A stretch of 64,000 nucleotides of DNA, taken from positions 1,762,894 through 1,826,893 of the forward strand of contig NZ_CP007446.1 in assembly GCF_000600005.1 (NCBI RefSeq), read 5' to 3'. A program made the position numbers and the translations under genes. Positions 49,991 through 59,907 of the stretch are shown here, in pieces. Below the pieces are notes generated by a model, which saw nothing but the letters and a program-made list of their open reading frames with translations, did not search any database and was not told the origin of the DNA. The DNA is from Snodgrassella alvi wkB2. GTDB lineage: Bacteria > Pseudomonadota > Gammaproteobacteria > Burkholderiales > Neisseriaceae. Numbering within the stretch: position 1 is the first letter of the stretch; every line of letters begins with the position of its first letter.

Positions 49991-51324
49991 ACATTCATGC
50001 AGGTAATCAAGAAATTTTTAAAAGTAACCAGTTTGTTCACGATTTTCGTCAGGCCTCACCTTATATCCACCATCTGAATGGTAAAACGCTTGTTTTAGCA
50101 ATTAGTAGCCATGTTTTGGTAAGCGACAAACTCGCAGCACTGGCCGCCGATATACTTTTATTAACCAGCCTCGGTATGAGGCTGGTTCTTATTCACGGTT
50201 GCAGTCAGTATATTCAGGCCATAGCTGGCAGTGATACTGCAATCAGCATAGATGAAAATCCGGTTACGGATAATGCTGCTCTGGAATTAGTCAAACAGGC
50301 CAGCGGAATTGCACGCTTCAATCTGGAAGCAGCACTATCTATGATACCTACACAGGTTATGGAGCACAGCACTCCGAACCTGCGTATTGCTGCAGGGAAT
50401 TTCCTGCGCGCCAAGCCTCTAGGCGTAATTAACGGAACAGATATGGGCTACAGCGGCTGTGTTCGCAAAGTAGATTCGGCCGCTATCGAAGAGCGTCTGG
50501 CTCACAATCAGCTGGTATTAATCAGCCCGATCGGTCATTCGCTTAGCGGTCAGTCATATCGTTTGCAGGTAAATGAAGTTGCACAGGCTGTGGCAGAAGC
50601 CATCAGCGCAGAAAAACTCATCTTTCTGGGCACACAGCAGGGTTTACTGGATGAACAGCAACAAACCATCAGTGAACTGAACTGTGTTGAAATTGCCAGT
50701 CTGCTGGCACAAAACACCGGAAGCAGACGCCAGACAGAGCTGTTACAGACAGCAGCCCATGTACTTGAACACGGCGTTCAACGGGTGCATGTTCTGTCCG
50801 GTCTTCAGGATGGCAGCCTGTTACAGGAATTATTTACCCGTGAAGGCAGCGGCACAGCCATGGCTAAAGCGCCCTTTATGCGTATCCGGCCGGCTGCTAA
50901 TAAAGATATCGGTGATATCCTGCAACTGATTGCGCCACTGGAAGCAGCCGGTATTTTATTACCGCGTGACAGTGAATACATGGAAAACCATATTCATGAA
51001 TTTTCTGTGCTTGAGCAGGATTGTTATGTTTATGGCTGTGTTGCTTTACATGTTTATCCTGAAGCAAATGCCGGTGAGCTGGCGTGTCTGATTGTTTCAC
51101 CGAATGCCCGCGCCCGCGGCTACGGAGAACTGCTGCTGACTCATGTTATTAAACAGGCACAGCAATTACAGCTAAAAGAACTGTTTGCTCTGAGCACACA
51201 TACTGGTGACTGGTTTGTCGAACGCGGATTTATCAGTGCTCACCTGGAACAATTACCATTAGAGCGGCAGCAACAGTACACCAGTAACAAACGCCAGTCG
51301 AAAATATTTTGCCGCCAGCTTTAA
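49987..51324 (+). CDS. argA: N-acetylglutamate synthase
   Basis: First step of arginine synthesis. The 445-residue protein has an N-terminal amino-acid-kinase-like domain (about 15-290; RLVLIHGCSQYI, HSLSGQSYRL) and a C-terminal GNAT acetyltransferase domain (about 300-445; LACLIVSPNARARGYGELLL, FALSTHTGDWFVERGF). This is the classical fused ArgA, probably feedback-inhibited by arginine. Coupled to the zinc-ribbon gene upstream. Confidence 0.95.
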   Translation: MNIHAGNQEIFKSNQFVHDFRQASPYIHHLNGKTLVLAISSHVLVSDKLAALAADILLLTSLGMRLVLIHGCSQYIQAIAGSDTAISIDENPVTDNAALELVKQASGIARFNLEAALSMIPTQVMEHSTPNLRIAAGNFLRAKPLGVINGTDMGYSGCVRKVDSAAIEERLAHNQLVLISPIGHSLSGQSYRLQVNEVAQAVAEAISAEKLIFLGTQQGLLDEQQQTISELNCVEIASLLAQNTGSRRQTELLQTAAHVLEHGVQRVHVLSGLQDGSLLQELFTREGSGTAMAKAPFMRIRPAANKDIGDILQLIAPLEAAGILLPRDSEYMENHIHEFSVLEQDCYVYGCVALHVYPEANAGELACLIVSPNARARGYGELLLTHVIKQAQQLQLKELFALSTHTGDWFVERGFISAHLEQLPLERQQQYTSNKRQSKIFCRQL

Positions 51325-51386
51325 ACCAACTCCTGCAAAATATTCTACAATCTGTATTTTTCCCTGAATGACACAAAGGAAAACAC

Positions 51387-51659
51387 ATGAGCCATATGGT
51401 GCATTGCGTTAAACTGGGCAAAGAAGCGCCCGGATTGAAATTTCCGCCATTTCCCAATGAACTGGGTAAACGCATATACAATAACGTATCACAGGAAGCC
51501 TGGGATGGCTGGTTACGTTATCAAACCATGATTATTAATGAAAACCGCCTTAGTCTGGCCGACCCCCGCGCCCGTCAGTACATTACACAGCAAATGGAAA
51601 ATTATTTCTTCGGCGAGGGTGCCGATCAAATCAGTGGTTATACACCGCCTCAGGAATAA
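51387..51659 (+). CDS. yggX: Fe(2+)-trafficking / oxidative-damage protection protein YggX
   Basis: A 90-residue protein with [43 protein letters not shown] and [10 protein letters not shown], the whole YggX signature including Cys7. The family protects iron-sulfur clusters from oxidants. A terminator immediately follows. Confidence 0.95.
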   Translation: MSHMVHCVKLGKEAPGLKFPPFPNELGKRIYNNVSQEAWDGWLRYQTMIINENRLSLADPRARQYITQQMENYFFGEGADQISGYTPPQE

Positions 51660-51667
51660 AAACTAAT

Positions 51668-51706
51668 GGCTGTTCGATTTCACAGAGACGAACAGCCTTT
51701 TATTTT
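51668..51706 (+). terminator. Terminator after yggX
   Basis: GGCTGTTCG (51668-51676) and CGAACAGCC (51689-51697) form a perfect 9-bp stem with a 12-base loop and a T-rich tail. It overlaps an in-frame ATG (51666) of the next gene, arguing against that start. Confidence 0.85.
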
Positions 51707-51728
51707 CCCGACATCTTTGCACTGTTTT

Positions 51729-52280
51729 ATGGTTATCGAGCTTATTAAAAGTGATTTGTTTCGTTATAGCGGCCGTACAGACTGGTCTAGTTTTATTCGT
51801 CATTATCTGTTTAACCGGGGGTTCCGCTTTACTTTCTGGCTCAGGCTGGCCTCCGTACCGGGAATATGGCGCAAACTTGCCTACCCCATGTATGCATGGC
51901 AAAAACGCCGCAGCGGCATCATTATCAGCCCGCGCACAGCAGTGGGTTATGGTTTGTACATTGGTCATGGCGGCCCGCTGATTATCAATAGCAGTGCCCG
52001 ACTGGGTAATAATGTCAATCTTTCCCCCTATACAGTAATTGGCGCTAACAACGGACCTGCAGCCTGTATCGGTAATAACGTCTACATCGGACCCAATTGT
52101 AATCTGATTGAAAATGTACAGATTGGTGACAATGCCACTATTGGCGCCGGCAGTGTTGTGACTAAAAATATTCCGGCAAATGCCACAGCTGCCGGCAATT
52201 ACGCTAAAGTACTGAATTACCAGAATCCGGGACAATATATCCACAACCGCTGGCCGACAGAAAATACAAATGAAGCTTGA
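51729..52280 (+). CDS. Serine O-acetyltransferase-like hexapeptide acetyltransferase
   Basis: A 183-residue left-handed beta-helix enzyme: an N-terminal helix (IELIKSDLFRYSGRTDW), then hexapeptide repeats (LYIGHGGPLIINSSARLG, CIGNNVYIGPNCNLIENVQI, IGAGSVVTKNIP). This short class resembles CysE-related transferases encoded in surface-sugar loci; the acceptor is unknown. I chose ATG 51729 because homologues begin at this helix and the upstream ATG at 51666 lies in the yggX terminator; the ribosome site is weak. Confidence 0.8.
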   Translation: MVIELIKSDLFRYSGRTDWSSFIRHYLFNRGFRFTFWLRLASVPGIWRKLAYPMYAWQKRRSGIIISPRTAVGYGLYIGHGGPLIINSSARLGNNVNLSPYTVIGANNGPAACIGNNVYIGPNCNLIENVQIGDNATIGAGSVVTKNIPANATAAGNYAKVLNYQNPGQYIHNRWPTENTNEA

Positions 52281-52366
52281 CCTGTCAGCAAAACAGTGCC
52301 AATGTTAGTAACATTAACACCAGACTGACAAATTCTTACCCTTAATGACAGTTACAGGTATAGCCA

Positions 52367-54427
52367 ATGTCCGAAATTCAGCCACATCTACTTTGCCGTG
52401 AACTTAGCCTGCTGGCTTTCAATCGTCGCGTTCTGGCACAGGCACAGGATACACAGGTACCCTTACTCGAACGTTTACGGTTTTTATGTATCGTTTCTTC
52501 CAATCTGGATGAATTTTTTGAAGTAAGGATGGCATGGCTGCGGCGTACCCGTGAACTCTCACCACATATTCCTCTGGCCAATGGCGAACTACCGGATACA
52601 GTCATTGCCAATGTAACCGAAGAAGCTCACGCCATTATTGCCGAGCAATACAGATTGTTTAACGATGAGCTGATTCCGGCACTGCGTAGTGAAGGCATAT
52701 CTTTTTATCCGCGCAGTGAATGGAGTGAGGCACAACGCCAGTGGGTGGCTGATTACTTCCGAAATGAACTGTTACCCATTCTGACCCCTATCGGACTGGA
52801 TCCTTCGCATCCTTTTCCGCGTTTACTGAATAAATCACTGAATTTTGCAGTAGAACTGGAAGGTAAAGATGCTTTTGGGCGTACCGGTGGCATGGCCATC
52901 GTTCAGGCTCCGCGTATTTTGCCAAGAGTACTGAAAATGCCTAAGGAATTATGTGACGGACATGATGGTTTTGTATTTCTGTCGTCAATCCTGCATGCTC
53001 ATGTGCATACACTCTTCACCGGAATGAGCGTTAAAGGCTGCTATCAGTTTCGCCTTACCCGCGACAGCGACTTAAGTGTTGATGAAGAAGATCTGGAAAA
53101 TCTGCGCACGGCAATTGCTGGTGAATTACAGGGAAGACAATATGGAGATGGTGTCCGGCTGGAAGTAGCCGATAATTGTCCGGCACACGTTTACGATTTC
53201 CTGCTTAGCCATTTTCATCTGGGGCGCGACGAATTATACCGGGTAAACGGTCCGGTAAATCTGGTACGACTGATGGCCGTACCGGATATGGTTGAACGCA
53301 ATGATTTAAAATTTCCGCCATTTATTCCCGGCACACCGGCCATTCTGAATAAAAATCGCGATATGTTCAGCATCATCAGCCAGCGCGATATCTTACTCTA
53401 TCATCCCTATCAGTCTTTCGAACCTACAGTTCGTCTGATTCAGCAGGCAGCTGATGACCCTCAGGTTATTGCGATAAAAATGACCATTTACCGCACTGGC
53501 AGTAACTCTGACCTGGTAAAAGCACTGATGAAAGCAGCACTGACAGGCAAACAGGTTACTGTGGTGGTTGAACTGATGGCCCGTTTTGATGAAGAAACCA
53601 ATCTGAACTGGGCAGGTCAGCTTGAAGCTGCCGGTGCCCATGTCGTATACGGAGTCTTCGGTTATAAAGTTCATGCCAAAATGGCACTGATAGTCCGTCG
53701 TGAAGACGGCAGGCTGAAACGCTACGCTCATGTCAGTACGGGTAATTATCATCAGGGCACCAGCCGTATTTATACTGATCTGGGTCTGATGACCTGCAAT
53801 CAGGATATCAGCGTGGATGTTAATACCGTATTTATGGAAATCACCGGTCTGGGACAACCCAATAATCTGCATAAAATAGCACAAAGCCCGTTTACTCTGC
53901 ACAAAATGCTTCTCAACAGCATTAATAACGAAATTGAGCAGGCAAAAGCCGGCAAAACAGCTCGTATTATTGCTAAAATGAACGCACTGGTTGAGCCTTC
54001 TATTGTCGATGCCCTATATACAGCCAGCCAGGCCGGTGTACAAATTGAGCTGATAGTACGCGGAATATGTGTGCTGCGTCCGGGTGTTAAAGGCTTATCA
54101 GAAAATATCCGTGTACGTTCTATAGTCGGCCGGCTGCTGGAACATGCGCGAGTATTTTATTTTGAAAATGGCGGTGATTCTAAACTATGGATATCCAGCG
54201 CCGACTGGATGGGGCGAAATCTGTTCCGTCGTGTAGAAATTTGTACACCGATTGAAACACCTGAGCTAAAACAACGTATAATCAAGGAAACTCTGATGCT
54301 TGCGCTGGCTGATAATCAGTGTGCATGGCTGATGCAGCCGGATGGCCAGTATGAACGCATTAAACCAGCAGAGAAAGAGTCAGTAACCAATATGCAGAAT
54401 ATGCTTATTGAGCGTTATCGCCAGTAA
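52367..54427 (+). CDS. ppk: Polyphosphate kinase 1
   Basis: Makes and consumes polyphosphate with ATP at the membrane. The 686-residue protein has the N-terminal helical domain (RELSLLAFNRRVLAQAQD), a head domain, and C-terminal PLD-like domains with HAKMALIVRRE and YAHVSTGNYHQGTSR carrying the autophosphorylated His. Stands alone with its own terminator. Confidence 0.97.
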   Translation: MSEIQPHLLCRELSLLAFNRRVLAQAQDTQVPLLERLRFLCIVSSNLDEFFEVRMAWLRRTRELSPHIPLANGELPDTVIANVTEEAHAIIAEQYRLFNDELIPALRSEGISFYPRSEWSEAQRQWVADYFRNELLPILTPIGLDPSHPFPRLLNKSLNFAVELEGKDAFGRTGGMAIVQAPRILPRVLKMPKELCDGHDGFVFLSSILHAHVHTLFTGMSVKGCYQFRLTRDSDLSVDEEDLENLRTAIAGELQGRQYGDGVRLEVADNCPAHVYDFLLSHFHLGRDELYRVNGPVNLVRLMAVPDMVERNDLKFPPFIPGTPAILNKNRDMFSIISQRDILLYHPYQSFEPTVRLIQQAADDPQVIAIKMTIYRTGSNSDLVKALMKAALTGKQVTVVVELMARFDEETNLNWAGQLEAAGAHVVYGVFGYKVHAKMALIVRREDGRLKRYAHVSTGNYHQGTSRIYTDLGLMTCNQDISVDVNTVFMEITGLGQPNNLHKIAQSPFTLHKMLLNSINNEIEQAKAGKTARIIAKMNALVEPSIVDALYTASQAGVQIELIVRGICVLRPGVKGLSENIRVRSIVGRLLEHARVFYFENGGDSKLWISSADWMGRNLFRRVEICTPIETPELKQRIIKETLMLALADNQCAWLMQPDGQYERIKPAEKESVTNMQNMLIERYRQ

Positions 54428-54520
54428 TAATACTGGTTTCAAACCTAAAACTACCGAATGGCCGGTCAGAATGCTGAATTAATTGTGTAGTAAGCAGTTT
54501 TAGCCAGTGCCATGGCAAAA

Positions 54521-54555
54521 AAAAGCAAGGTTATCCATCCGGATACCTTGCTTTT
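54521..54555. terminator. Terminator between ppk and dut
   Basis: A 15-bp stem with a single-base bulge (left arm 54521-54536, right arm 54541-54555) encloses a 4-base loop, with A- and T-runs giving use from both strands. Confidence 0.88.
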
Positions 54556-54573
54556 CGTTTACTTAAATAAAAA

Positions 54574-55035
54574 TTACTGATGTCCGGTACTACCAAAACC
54601 GCCTTCTCCGCGGCTGGTTTGCGTAAATTCATCAACCACGGTAAAAGCTGCCTGCATAACCGGCACAATAATCATCTGAGCAATCCGTGCCAGAGGTTCA
54701 ATCACATACGCTTCCTGACTGCGATTCCACAACGATACTTTTAATTCTCCCTGATAATCCGAATCAATTAAACCAACCAGATTACCCAGTACAATTCCAT
54801 GTTTATGCCCCAGACCGGAACGCGGCAATATCAGAGCTGCATATCCCGGATCAGCCAGATGTATGGCCAGTCCGGTCGGTAGCAGAAAGCTTTCTCCCGG
54901 CTGCAAAGTAACCGGTGCTTCAATACAGGCACGTAAATCCAGTCCGGCCGAACCAATCGTCGCATATTCAGGTAATTGTTCTGCCATTGACGGATGTAAT
55001 ATTTTAATTTGTACAGATAACTCAGAAGCACTCAT
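54574..55035 (-). CDS. dut: dUTP pyrophosphatase
   Basis: Hydrolyses dUTP to dUMP, keeping uracil out of DNA. The 153-residue trimeric dUTPase has the five motifs: [40 protein letters not shown] and [10 protein letters not shown]. Upstream gene on the same strand is coaBC, 82 bases away. Confidence 0.97.
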   Translation of the reverse strand: MSASELSVQIKILHPSMAEQLPEYATIGSAGLDLRACIEAPVTLQPGESFLLPTGLAIHLADPGYAALILPRSGLGHKHGIVLGNLVGLIDSDYQGELKVSLWNRSQEAYVIEPLARIAQMIIVPVMQAAFTVVDEFTQTSRGEGGFGSTGHQ

Positions 55036-55117
55036 AAAAACCAGTCTTTAAATAATAGATCATTAAAAATATCAGGACAGCACGCCCTTATAACACATCA
55101 GTAACAGCCTTTTACTG

Positions 55118-56314
55118 TCACGGCAATAATTGTGCCAGCCGTTCAACAATAGCCGCAGCCGTATCCGCTTTACTCATTTGCGGTAAAGCCGTTTCCTGCT
55201 CGTCATCAAGTAAAATTACCTGATTGGTCGTTTTACCCATAGCCTGACTCACATCATTGGCTACCAGTAACGGCACACCTTTTTTCAGCCGTTTAGCACG
55301 CGCATGTTCCAGAACATGCTCACTTTCTGCTGCAAAGCCGACACAGAAAGGAGCATCCGGCCGGCCGGCTACAGTTGCCAGTATATCGGCATTTTCAGTC
55401 AGTTCGATTACAGGAACAGCCTGCCCCGGCTGTTTTTTCAGTTTTTGTACACTGCGGTTTTTTACTTTGTAATCAGCCACTGCTGCTACAGAAATAAACA
55501 CATCCTGCTGTGGCAATAAACGCTCGACTGCATTCAGCATAGAATCTGCGCTGACAGCCTGTTCAGTGTAAGCCAGCCCTGCTGCCACTGACGTATTAAT
55601 CTGTCCGTAAACCAAAGATACACTTGCTCCGGCCGCACGGCAGGCACGTGCCAGAGCCATACCCATCTGTCCGCTGGAAATATTGGTAATACCGCGTACC
55701 GGATCAATGGCTTCAAAGGTTGCCCCGGTTGTAATCAGCACACGTTTACCAGCCAGCACCGGCAGTGTCCAGACATCTGCCAGCAATTCCGCCAGTTCAG
55801 CCGCTTCCAGCATCCGTCCGCTGCCAGTTTCGCCACAGGCCTGCTCACCAACTGCCGGTCCGAGTATTTTTATCTGATCCTGACGTAATAAAGCCAGATT
55901 GCGCTGATTAGCCGGATTATTCCACATTTGTACATTCATTGCCGGCGCAACAGCCAGCGGACAGGTACGGGCTGCTACCAGAGTTGTCAGCAGATTATCA
56001 GCCATTCCATGCGCAATTTTCGCCAGCGTATTGGCAGAAGCCGGTGCAATCAGCATCACATCTGTCTGACGACTCAGATTGATATGAGCCATCCCGTTGC
56101 CACCGGCAGCATCATGAGTATCCAGTAATACCGGTTCTCCGCTCAGTGCCTGAAAAGTAGTGGGACTGACAAAATCAGTAGCTGCCTGTGTCATCACAAC
56201 ATTAACCTGATGTCCGGCTTTTTTAAGCAGTCGCACCAGTTCACAACATTTATATGCAGCAATACCACCACAAATACCCAGCAACACCTTTTTCTTCATT
56301 ACTTTTACATCCAT
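55118..56314 (-). CDS. coaBC: Phosphopantothenoylcysteine decarboxylase / ligase
   Basis: Two coenzyme A steps in one chain. The N-terminal FMN-dependent CoaC domain has GICGGIAAYKCCEL, the catalytic His in HINLSRQ and PAMNVQMWNNP; the C-terminal CoaB ligase domain has ITTGATFEAIDPVRGITN and KLKK. At 398 residues it is normal. Two starts are possible, ATG 56314 and ATG 56299 (MKKKVLLG). dut follows on the same strand. Confidence 0.95.
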   Translation of the reverse strand: MDVKVMKKKVLLGICGGIAAYKCCELVRLLKKAGHQVNVVMTQAATDFVSPTTFQALSGEPVLLDTHDAAGGNGMAHINLSRQTDVMLIAPASANTLAKIAHGMADNLLTTLVAARTCPLAVAPAMNVQMWNNPANQRNLALLRQDQIKILGPAVGEQACGETGSGRMLEAAELAELLADVWTLPVLAGKRVLITTGATFEAIDPVRGITNISSGQMGMALARACRAAGASVSLVYGQINTSVAAGLAYTEQAVSADSMLNAVERLLPQQDVFISVAAVADYKVKNRSVQKLKKQPGQAVPVIELTENADILATVAGRPDAPFCVGFAAESEHVLEHARAKRLKKGVPLLVANDVSQAMGKTTNQVILLDDEQETALPQMSKADTAAAIVERLAQLLP

Positions 56315-56837
56315 CGTTCTGACCGGCCGTTAACAGATATCTACCGAATTTTCATTTAACCCAGTCAGAAAAAATAAAACAAACTATTTAATTATAAGGA
56401 AAATTTTTTGCATAATCCATTTATACTCACATTCACATTTTATAATTGAAATCAGTACAATCTCATTATCAGATACAACCGCTGAGTAGATCAGATTTAA
56501 ATGAATATAGCAGCCAATAATTACATGATACACTAGGCAATATTCAGCCTGCCAGACAGCATGTTCTCTGTCAGACCGTACTTTAGCTCAATCCTAACAA
56601 AATTTTATTCAATTTAAAAAGTACCGCTAAATCCCTGTTTACATACAAAGTTATACTCTAAGTGGAGAATTTAAACGTATTAACACTTAAATTTCATTGC
56701 CCCATACTAAATGCTTGCATACAATGCGTCCCCTAAAGCAGGAGCAGAATCGTTTTTGCACCGTTCTTTAAACATTACAGTAAACATCCATATGCCGAGC
56801 ATTGGCTGGAACGATTTTTCTGGAGTAACCTTTAATT
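56315..56837. other. Gene-free gap between coaBC and potG
   Basis: About 520 bases, AT-rich near coaBC. A 61-codon frame beginning at 56711 overlaps potG and has no supporting features. The potG promoter and leader must lie here; no riboswitch or clear operator was recognised. Confidence 0.45.
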
Positions 56838-57968
56838 ATGAGCGAAAACGCAATCACCAGACCCGGTGCCGATCCAGCACATTACTTACAGATTAAAGAC
56901 ATCGTCAAGACCTATGGCGATAATTACGCTGTAGACCATATTAATCTGACCATCAAAAAAAACGAAATATTCGCCTTGCTCGGCAGCTCCGGCAGCGGTA
57001 AATCGACTTTATTACGCATGCTCGCCGGTATGGAAACACCAACTCAGGGACAGATTATCCTTGATGGTGAAGATATTACTAAACTGCAACCCTACGACCG
57101 CCCTATCAATATGATGTTTCAGAGCTATGCCCTGTTTCCGCATATGACGGTCGAACAAAATATCGCTTTCGGATTAAAGCAGGACAAACTGCCCAAAGAT
57201 GAAATCAGTGCACGGGTAGAAGAAATGCTGCGTCTGGTACAAATGAGCAAATACGCCAAACGCAAACCTCACCAGCTTTCCGGTGGTCAGCAGCAACGCG
57301 TTGCGCTGGCACGCAGTCTGGCAAAACGCCCTAAATTGCTTTTATTAGATGAGCCTCTGGGCGCTCTGGACAAAAAACTGCGCCAGCAAACCCAGCTGGA
57401 ACTGGTGAATACTCTCGAAAAAGTAGGTGCTACCTGTATTATGGTTACTCATGATCAGGAAGAAGCCATGACAATGGCTTCACGTATTGCCATCATGTCG
57501 GACGGACAGTTGCAACAGGTTGGCACACCTTCTGATATTTACGACTATCCGAATAGCCGCTTTACAGCTGAATTCATGGGCGAAACCAATATTCTGGAAG
57601 GCAAAGTGACTGAAGACGGTGCCGACCATACCATTATTCACTGCCCCGAAATGCAGCAACTGGTTTATCTGGGGCACGGTATCAGCGGACCGGAAGATCA
57701 GAAAATCTGGCTGTCTATTCGTCCTGAAGATATCAACATCTATCGCGAGCAACCTCAGCAGGAATATAACTGGTCAGCCGGAATTGTCAAAGAAATTGCC
57801 TATCTCGGCAGCTTCGGTATTTTTCATATCCAGCTGCCTTCCGGCAAAATTATCAAAAGTCAGGTGTTGTCCTCATACTGGGAACAATACAGCATTCCTA
57901 TGCCCACCTGGGAAGAAAAAGTTTACATCAGCTGGCCGGATAATCAGGTCAGTCCTCTGACCCATTAA
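56838..57968 (+). CDS. potG: Putrescine ABC transporter ATPase
   Basis: ATP-hydrolysing subunit of a PotFGHI-type polyamine importer. The 376-residue protein has Walker A GSSGSGKST, the segment RPINMMFQSYALFPHMTVEQ found in PotG, signature LSGGQQQR, Walker B LLLLDEP, and a C-terminal TOBE domain (about 270-370). ATG 56838 follows GGAG. It starts the potG-potH-potI run. PotA is the closest alternative name, but the central segment fits PotG better. Confidence 0.93.
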   Translation: MSENAITRPGADPAHYLQIKDIVKTYGDNYAVDHINLTIKKNEIFALLGSSGSGKSTLLRMLAGMETPTQGQIILDGEDITKLQPYDRPINMMFQSYALFPHMTVEQNIAFGLKQDKLPKDEISARVEEMLRLVQMSKYAKRKPHQLSGGQQQRVALARSLAKRPKLLLLDEPLGALDKKLRQQTQLELVNTLEKVGATCIMVTHDQEEAMTMASRIAIMSDGQLQQVGTPSDIYDYPNSRFTAEFMGETNILEGKVTEDGADHTIIHCPEMQQLVYLGHGISGPEDQKIWLSIRPEDINIYREQPQQEYNWSAGIVKEIAYLGSFGIFHIQLPSGKIIKSQVLSSYWEQYSIPMPTWEEKVYISWPDNQVSPLTH

Positions 57969-57987
57969 TTGGCGCGGGAGCTTAAAC

Positions 57988-58956
57988 ATGAACTGGTTTA
58001 ACCGCCTCAAAGGCTTGCGCCCGACACAGGGACTGGTTGTCGGCATCCCTTACATCTGGCTACTGGTACTTTTCCTTATCCCATTTTTTATCGTACTTAA
58101 AATCAGCTTTGCCGAACAGGATATTGCTATCCCGCCCTATACTCCGCTGTATCATGTAGATGCAGAAATGGGACGGGTAAATATTCTGGTCAGCTACCAG
58201 AATTATGCCGACATTTTCAATGATTTCTGGCATTCTCTCGGACAAATGTTTATTGGCAATCTAGGCGATAACATTTACCTGCTGACTTACTGGTTATCAA
58301 TTAAAACAGCTTTCACTACAACACTTATCTGTTTGCTGGCGGGTTATCCGATAGCCTATGCTATCGCCCGGGCTCCGGAAAGGATCCGTAACGGTCTGCT
58401 GCTTACCATTATGCTGCCTTTCTGGACATCATTTCTGCTGCGTGTATATGCATGGATGAGCCTGCTCGGCCATAACGGTATTATTAATACTTATCTGATC
58501 AAATGGGGACTCATCAGCAACCCGATGAATATGCTATACAACTCATTCTCACTGAATCTGGTTATGGTATATACCTATCTGCCCTTTATGATTCTGCCTC
58601 TGTACACTCAGCTGGTAAAACTGGACAACCGCCTGCTGGAAGCCGCTGCCGATCTCGGTGCCGGTCCTATTAAAGCGTTTGTTTCCATTACTCTGCCACT
58701 ATCCAAAGCTGGGATTATCTCCGGTTCGATGCTGGTCTTTATTCCGGCAGTTGGTGAGTTTGTGATACCCGAACTGATAGGCGGACCAAAAAATCTGATG
58801 ATTGGTAAAGTACTGTGGCAGGCTTTCTTCGATCAGAATAACTGGCCGCTGGCGTCAGCAGTTGCTGTTATTATGGTGCTGTTACTGGTGATTCCGATTA
58901 CCTTGTTCCATCGTTATGAAAACCGGGAAATTGAAGAAGGAGCCAGCCATGCATAA
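57988..58956 (+). CDS. potH: Putrescine ABC transporter permease PotH
   Basis: Inner-membrane permease with six helices. The 322-residue protein contains IPYIWLLVLFLIPFFIVLKI, then IPPYTPLY, and LEAAADLGAGPIKAFVSITLPL, the EAA loop that contacts the ATPase, followed by SMLVFIPAVGEFVIPELIGG typical of PotH. Nineteen bases after potG; its end overlaps potI by eight bases. Confidence 0.94.
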   Translation: MNWFNRLKGLRPTQGLVVGIPYIWLLVLFLIPFFIVLKISFAEQDIAIPPYTPLYHVDAEMGRVNILVSYQNYADIFNDFWHSLGQMFIGNLGDNIYLLTYWLSIKTAFTTTLICLLAGYPIAYAIARAPERIRNGLLLTIMLPFWTSFLLRVYAWMSLLGHNGIINTYLIKWGLISNPMNMLYNSFSLNLVMVYTYLPFMILPLYTQLVKLDNRLLEAAADLGAGPIKAFVSITLPLSKAGIISGSMLVFIPAVGEFVIPELIGGPKNLMIGKVLWQAFFDQNNWPLASAVAVIMVLLLVIPITLFHRYENREIEEGASHA

Positions 58957-59830
58957 AAACATATCATCCTGGTTTCTCAGAGTAATGCTGTTTCTGGGGC
59001 TGGCATTTCTGTATATACCCTTGGTTGTCCTGATTATCTACTCATTCAATAATTCGCGACTGGTCACTGTCTGGGGAGGTTTTTCCACTCAGTGGTACAG
59101 TAAATTATTACAAAATGAACAGATACTTGATGCTGCGTGGCTTTCAGTACGCATTGCTCTGTGCTCGGCGGCAGCCGCAGTCATTCTGGGAACACTTGCC
59201 GGCTACGCACTGGCCCGCATCAAACGTTTCCGTGGTAATACCTTGTTTGCCGGTATGGTTTCTGCACCAATGGTTATGCCGGACATCATTACCGGTTTGT
59301 CCATGCTGCTGTTAATTATTCAGGTACAGATATTGCTGCAAAACAGTGTTTTTAGCTTTCTGTATTTTGAACGCGGTTTTTTTACTATCTGGCTTGGTCA
59401 TACCACCCTGTGTATGGCTTATGTAACTGTTATTATCCGCTCACGTTTGTCTGAGCTTAATCAGTCACTGGAAGAAGCAGCCAAGGATCTTGGTGCGAGG
59501 CCATTAAAGGTATTTTTTCTGATTACACTGCCTTCAATTGCTCCGGCTATTGCATCCGGCTTTCTGCTGTCCATTACGCTGTCGCTGGATGATTTAGTCA
59601 TTACATCATTCCTGTCCGGTCCGGGTTCTTCCACTTTGCCAATGATTATATTTTCAAAAATCAAACTGGGTCTGGATCCGCAAATGAATGTACTGGCCAC
59701 CATCATCATTGCACTGGTAGGTACATTGGTTATAGGTATTAATTACTTCATGATGCGGCAAAATACCCGACGTGAACGGGAAATGGCAGAAGCCTATCGA
59801 CAGAGCCAGTTACTTGAGGCTAACAAATAA
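58949..59830 (+). CDS. potI: Putrescine ABC transporter permease PotI
   Basis: Second permease of the importer: 293 residues, six helices, beginning MHKNISSWFLRVMLFLGLAF, with EEAAKDLGARPLKVFFLITLPS as EAA loop and LSLDDLVITSFLSGPGSSTL. The start at 58949 overlaps potH's end; an in-frame ATG upstream (58916) is inside potH. No gene for the substrate-binding protein PotF is found next to it; a terminator follows. Confidence 0.93.
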   Translation: MHKNISSWFLRVMLFLGLAFLYIPLVVLIIYSFNNSRLVTVWGGFSTQWYSKLLQNEQILDAAWLSVRIALCSAAAAVILGTLAGYALARIKRFRGNTLFAGMVSAPMVMPDIITGLSMLLLIIQVQILLQNSVFSFLYFERGFFTIWLGHTTLCMAYVTVIIRSRLSELNQSLEEAAKDLGARPLKVFFLITLPSIAPAIASGFLLSITLSLDDLVITSFLSGPGSSTLPMIIFSKIKLGLDPQMNVLATIIIALVGTLVIGINYFMMRQNTRREREMAEAYRQSQLLEANK

Positions 59831-59841
59831 AAATGCATACA

Positions 59842-59877
59842 TGGCAGCTATCTGATTTCGGTTAGCTGCCAGTTTTT
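59842..59877 (+). terminator. Terminator of potGHI
   Basis: TGGCAGCTA (59842-59850) and TAGCTGCCA (59863-59871) form a perfect 9-bp stem with a 12-base loop followed by GTTTTT. Confidence 0.88.
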
Positions 59878-59907
59878 CATCTTCCTAATCAGTTTAATCA
59901 TGTAACT

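Noticed and set aside
56711-56896. 61-codon frame overlapping the potG start
   Set aside because: It overlaps potG in another frame, has no ribosome site or recognisable family, and potG has its own GGAG site.
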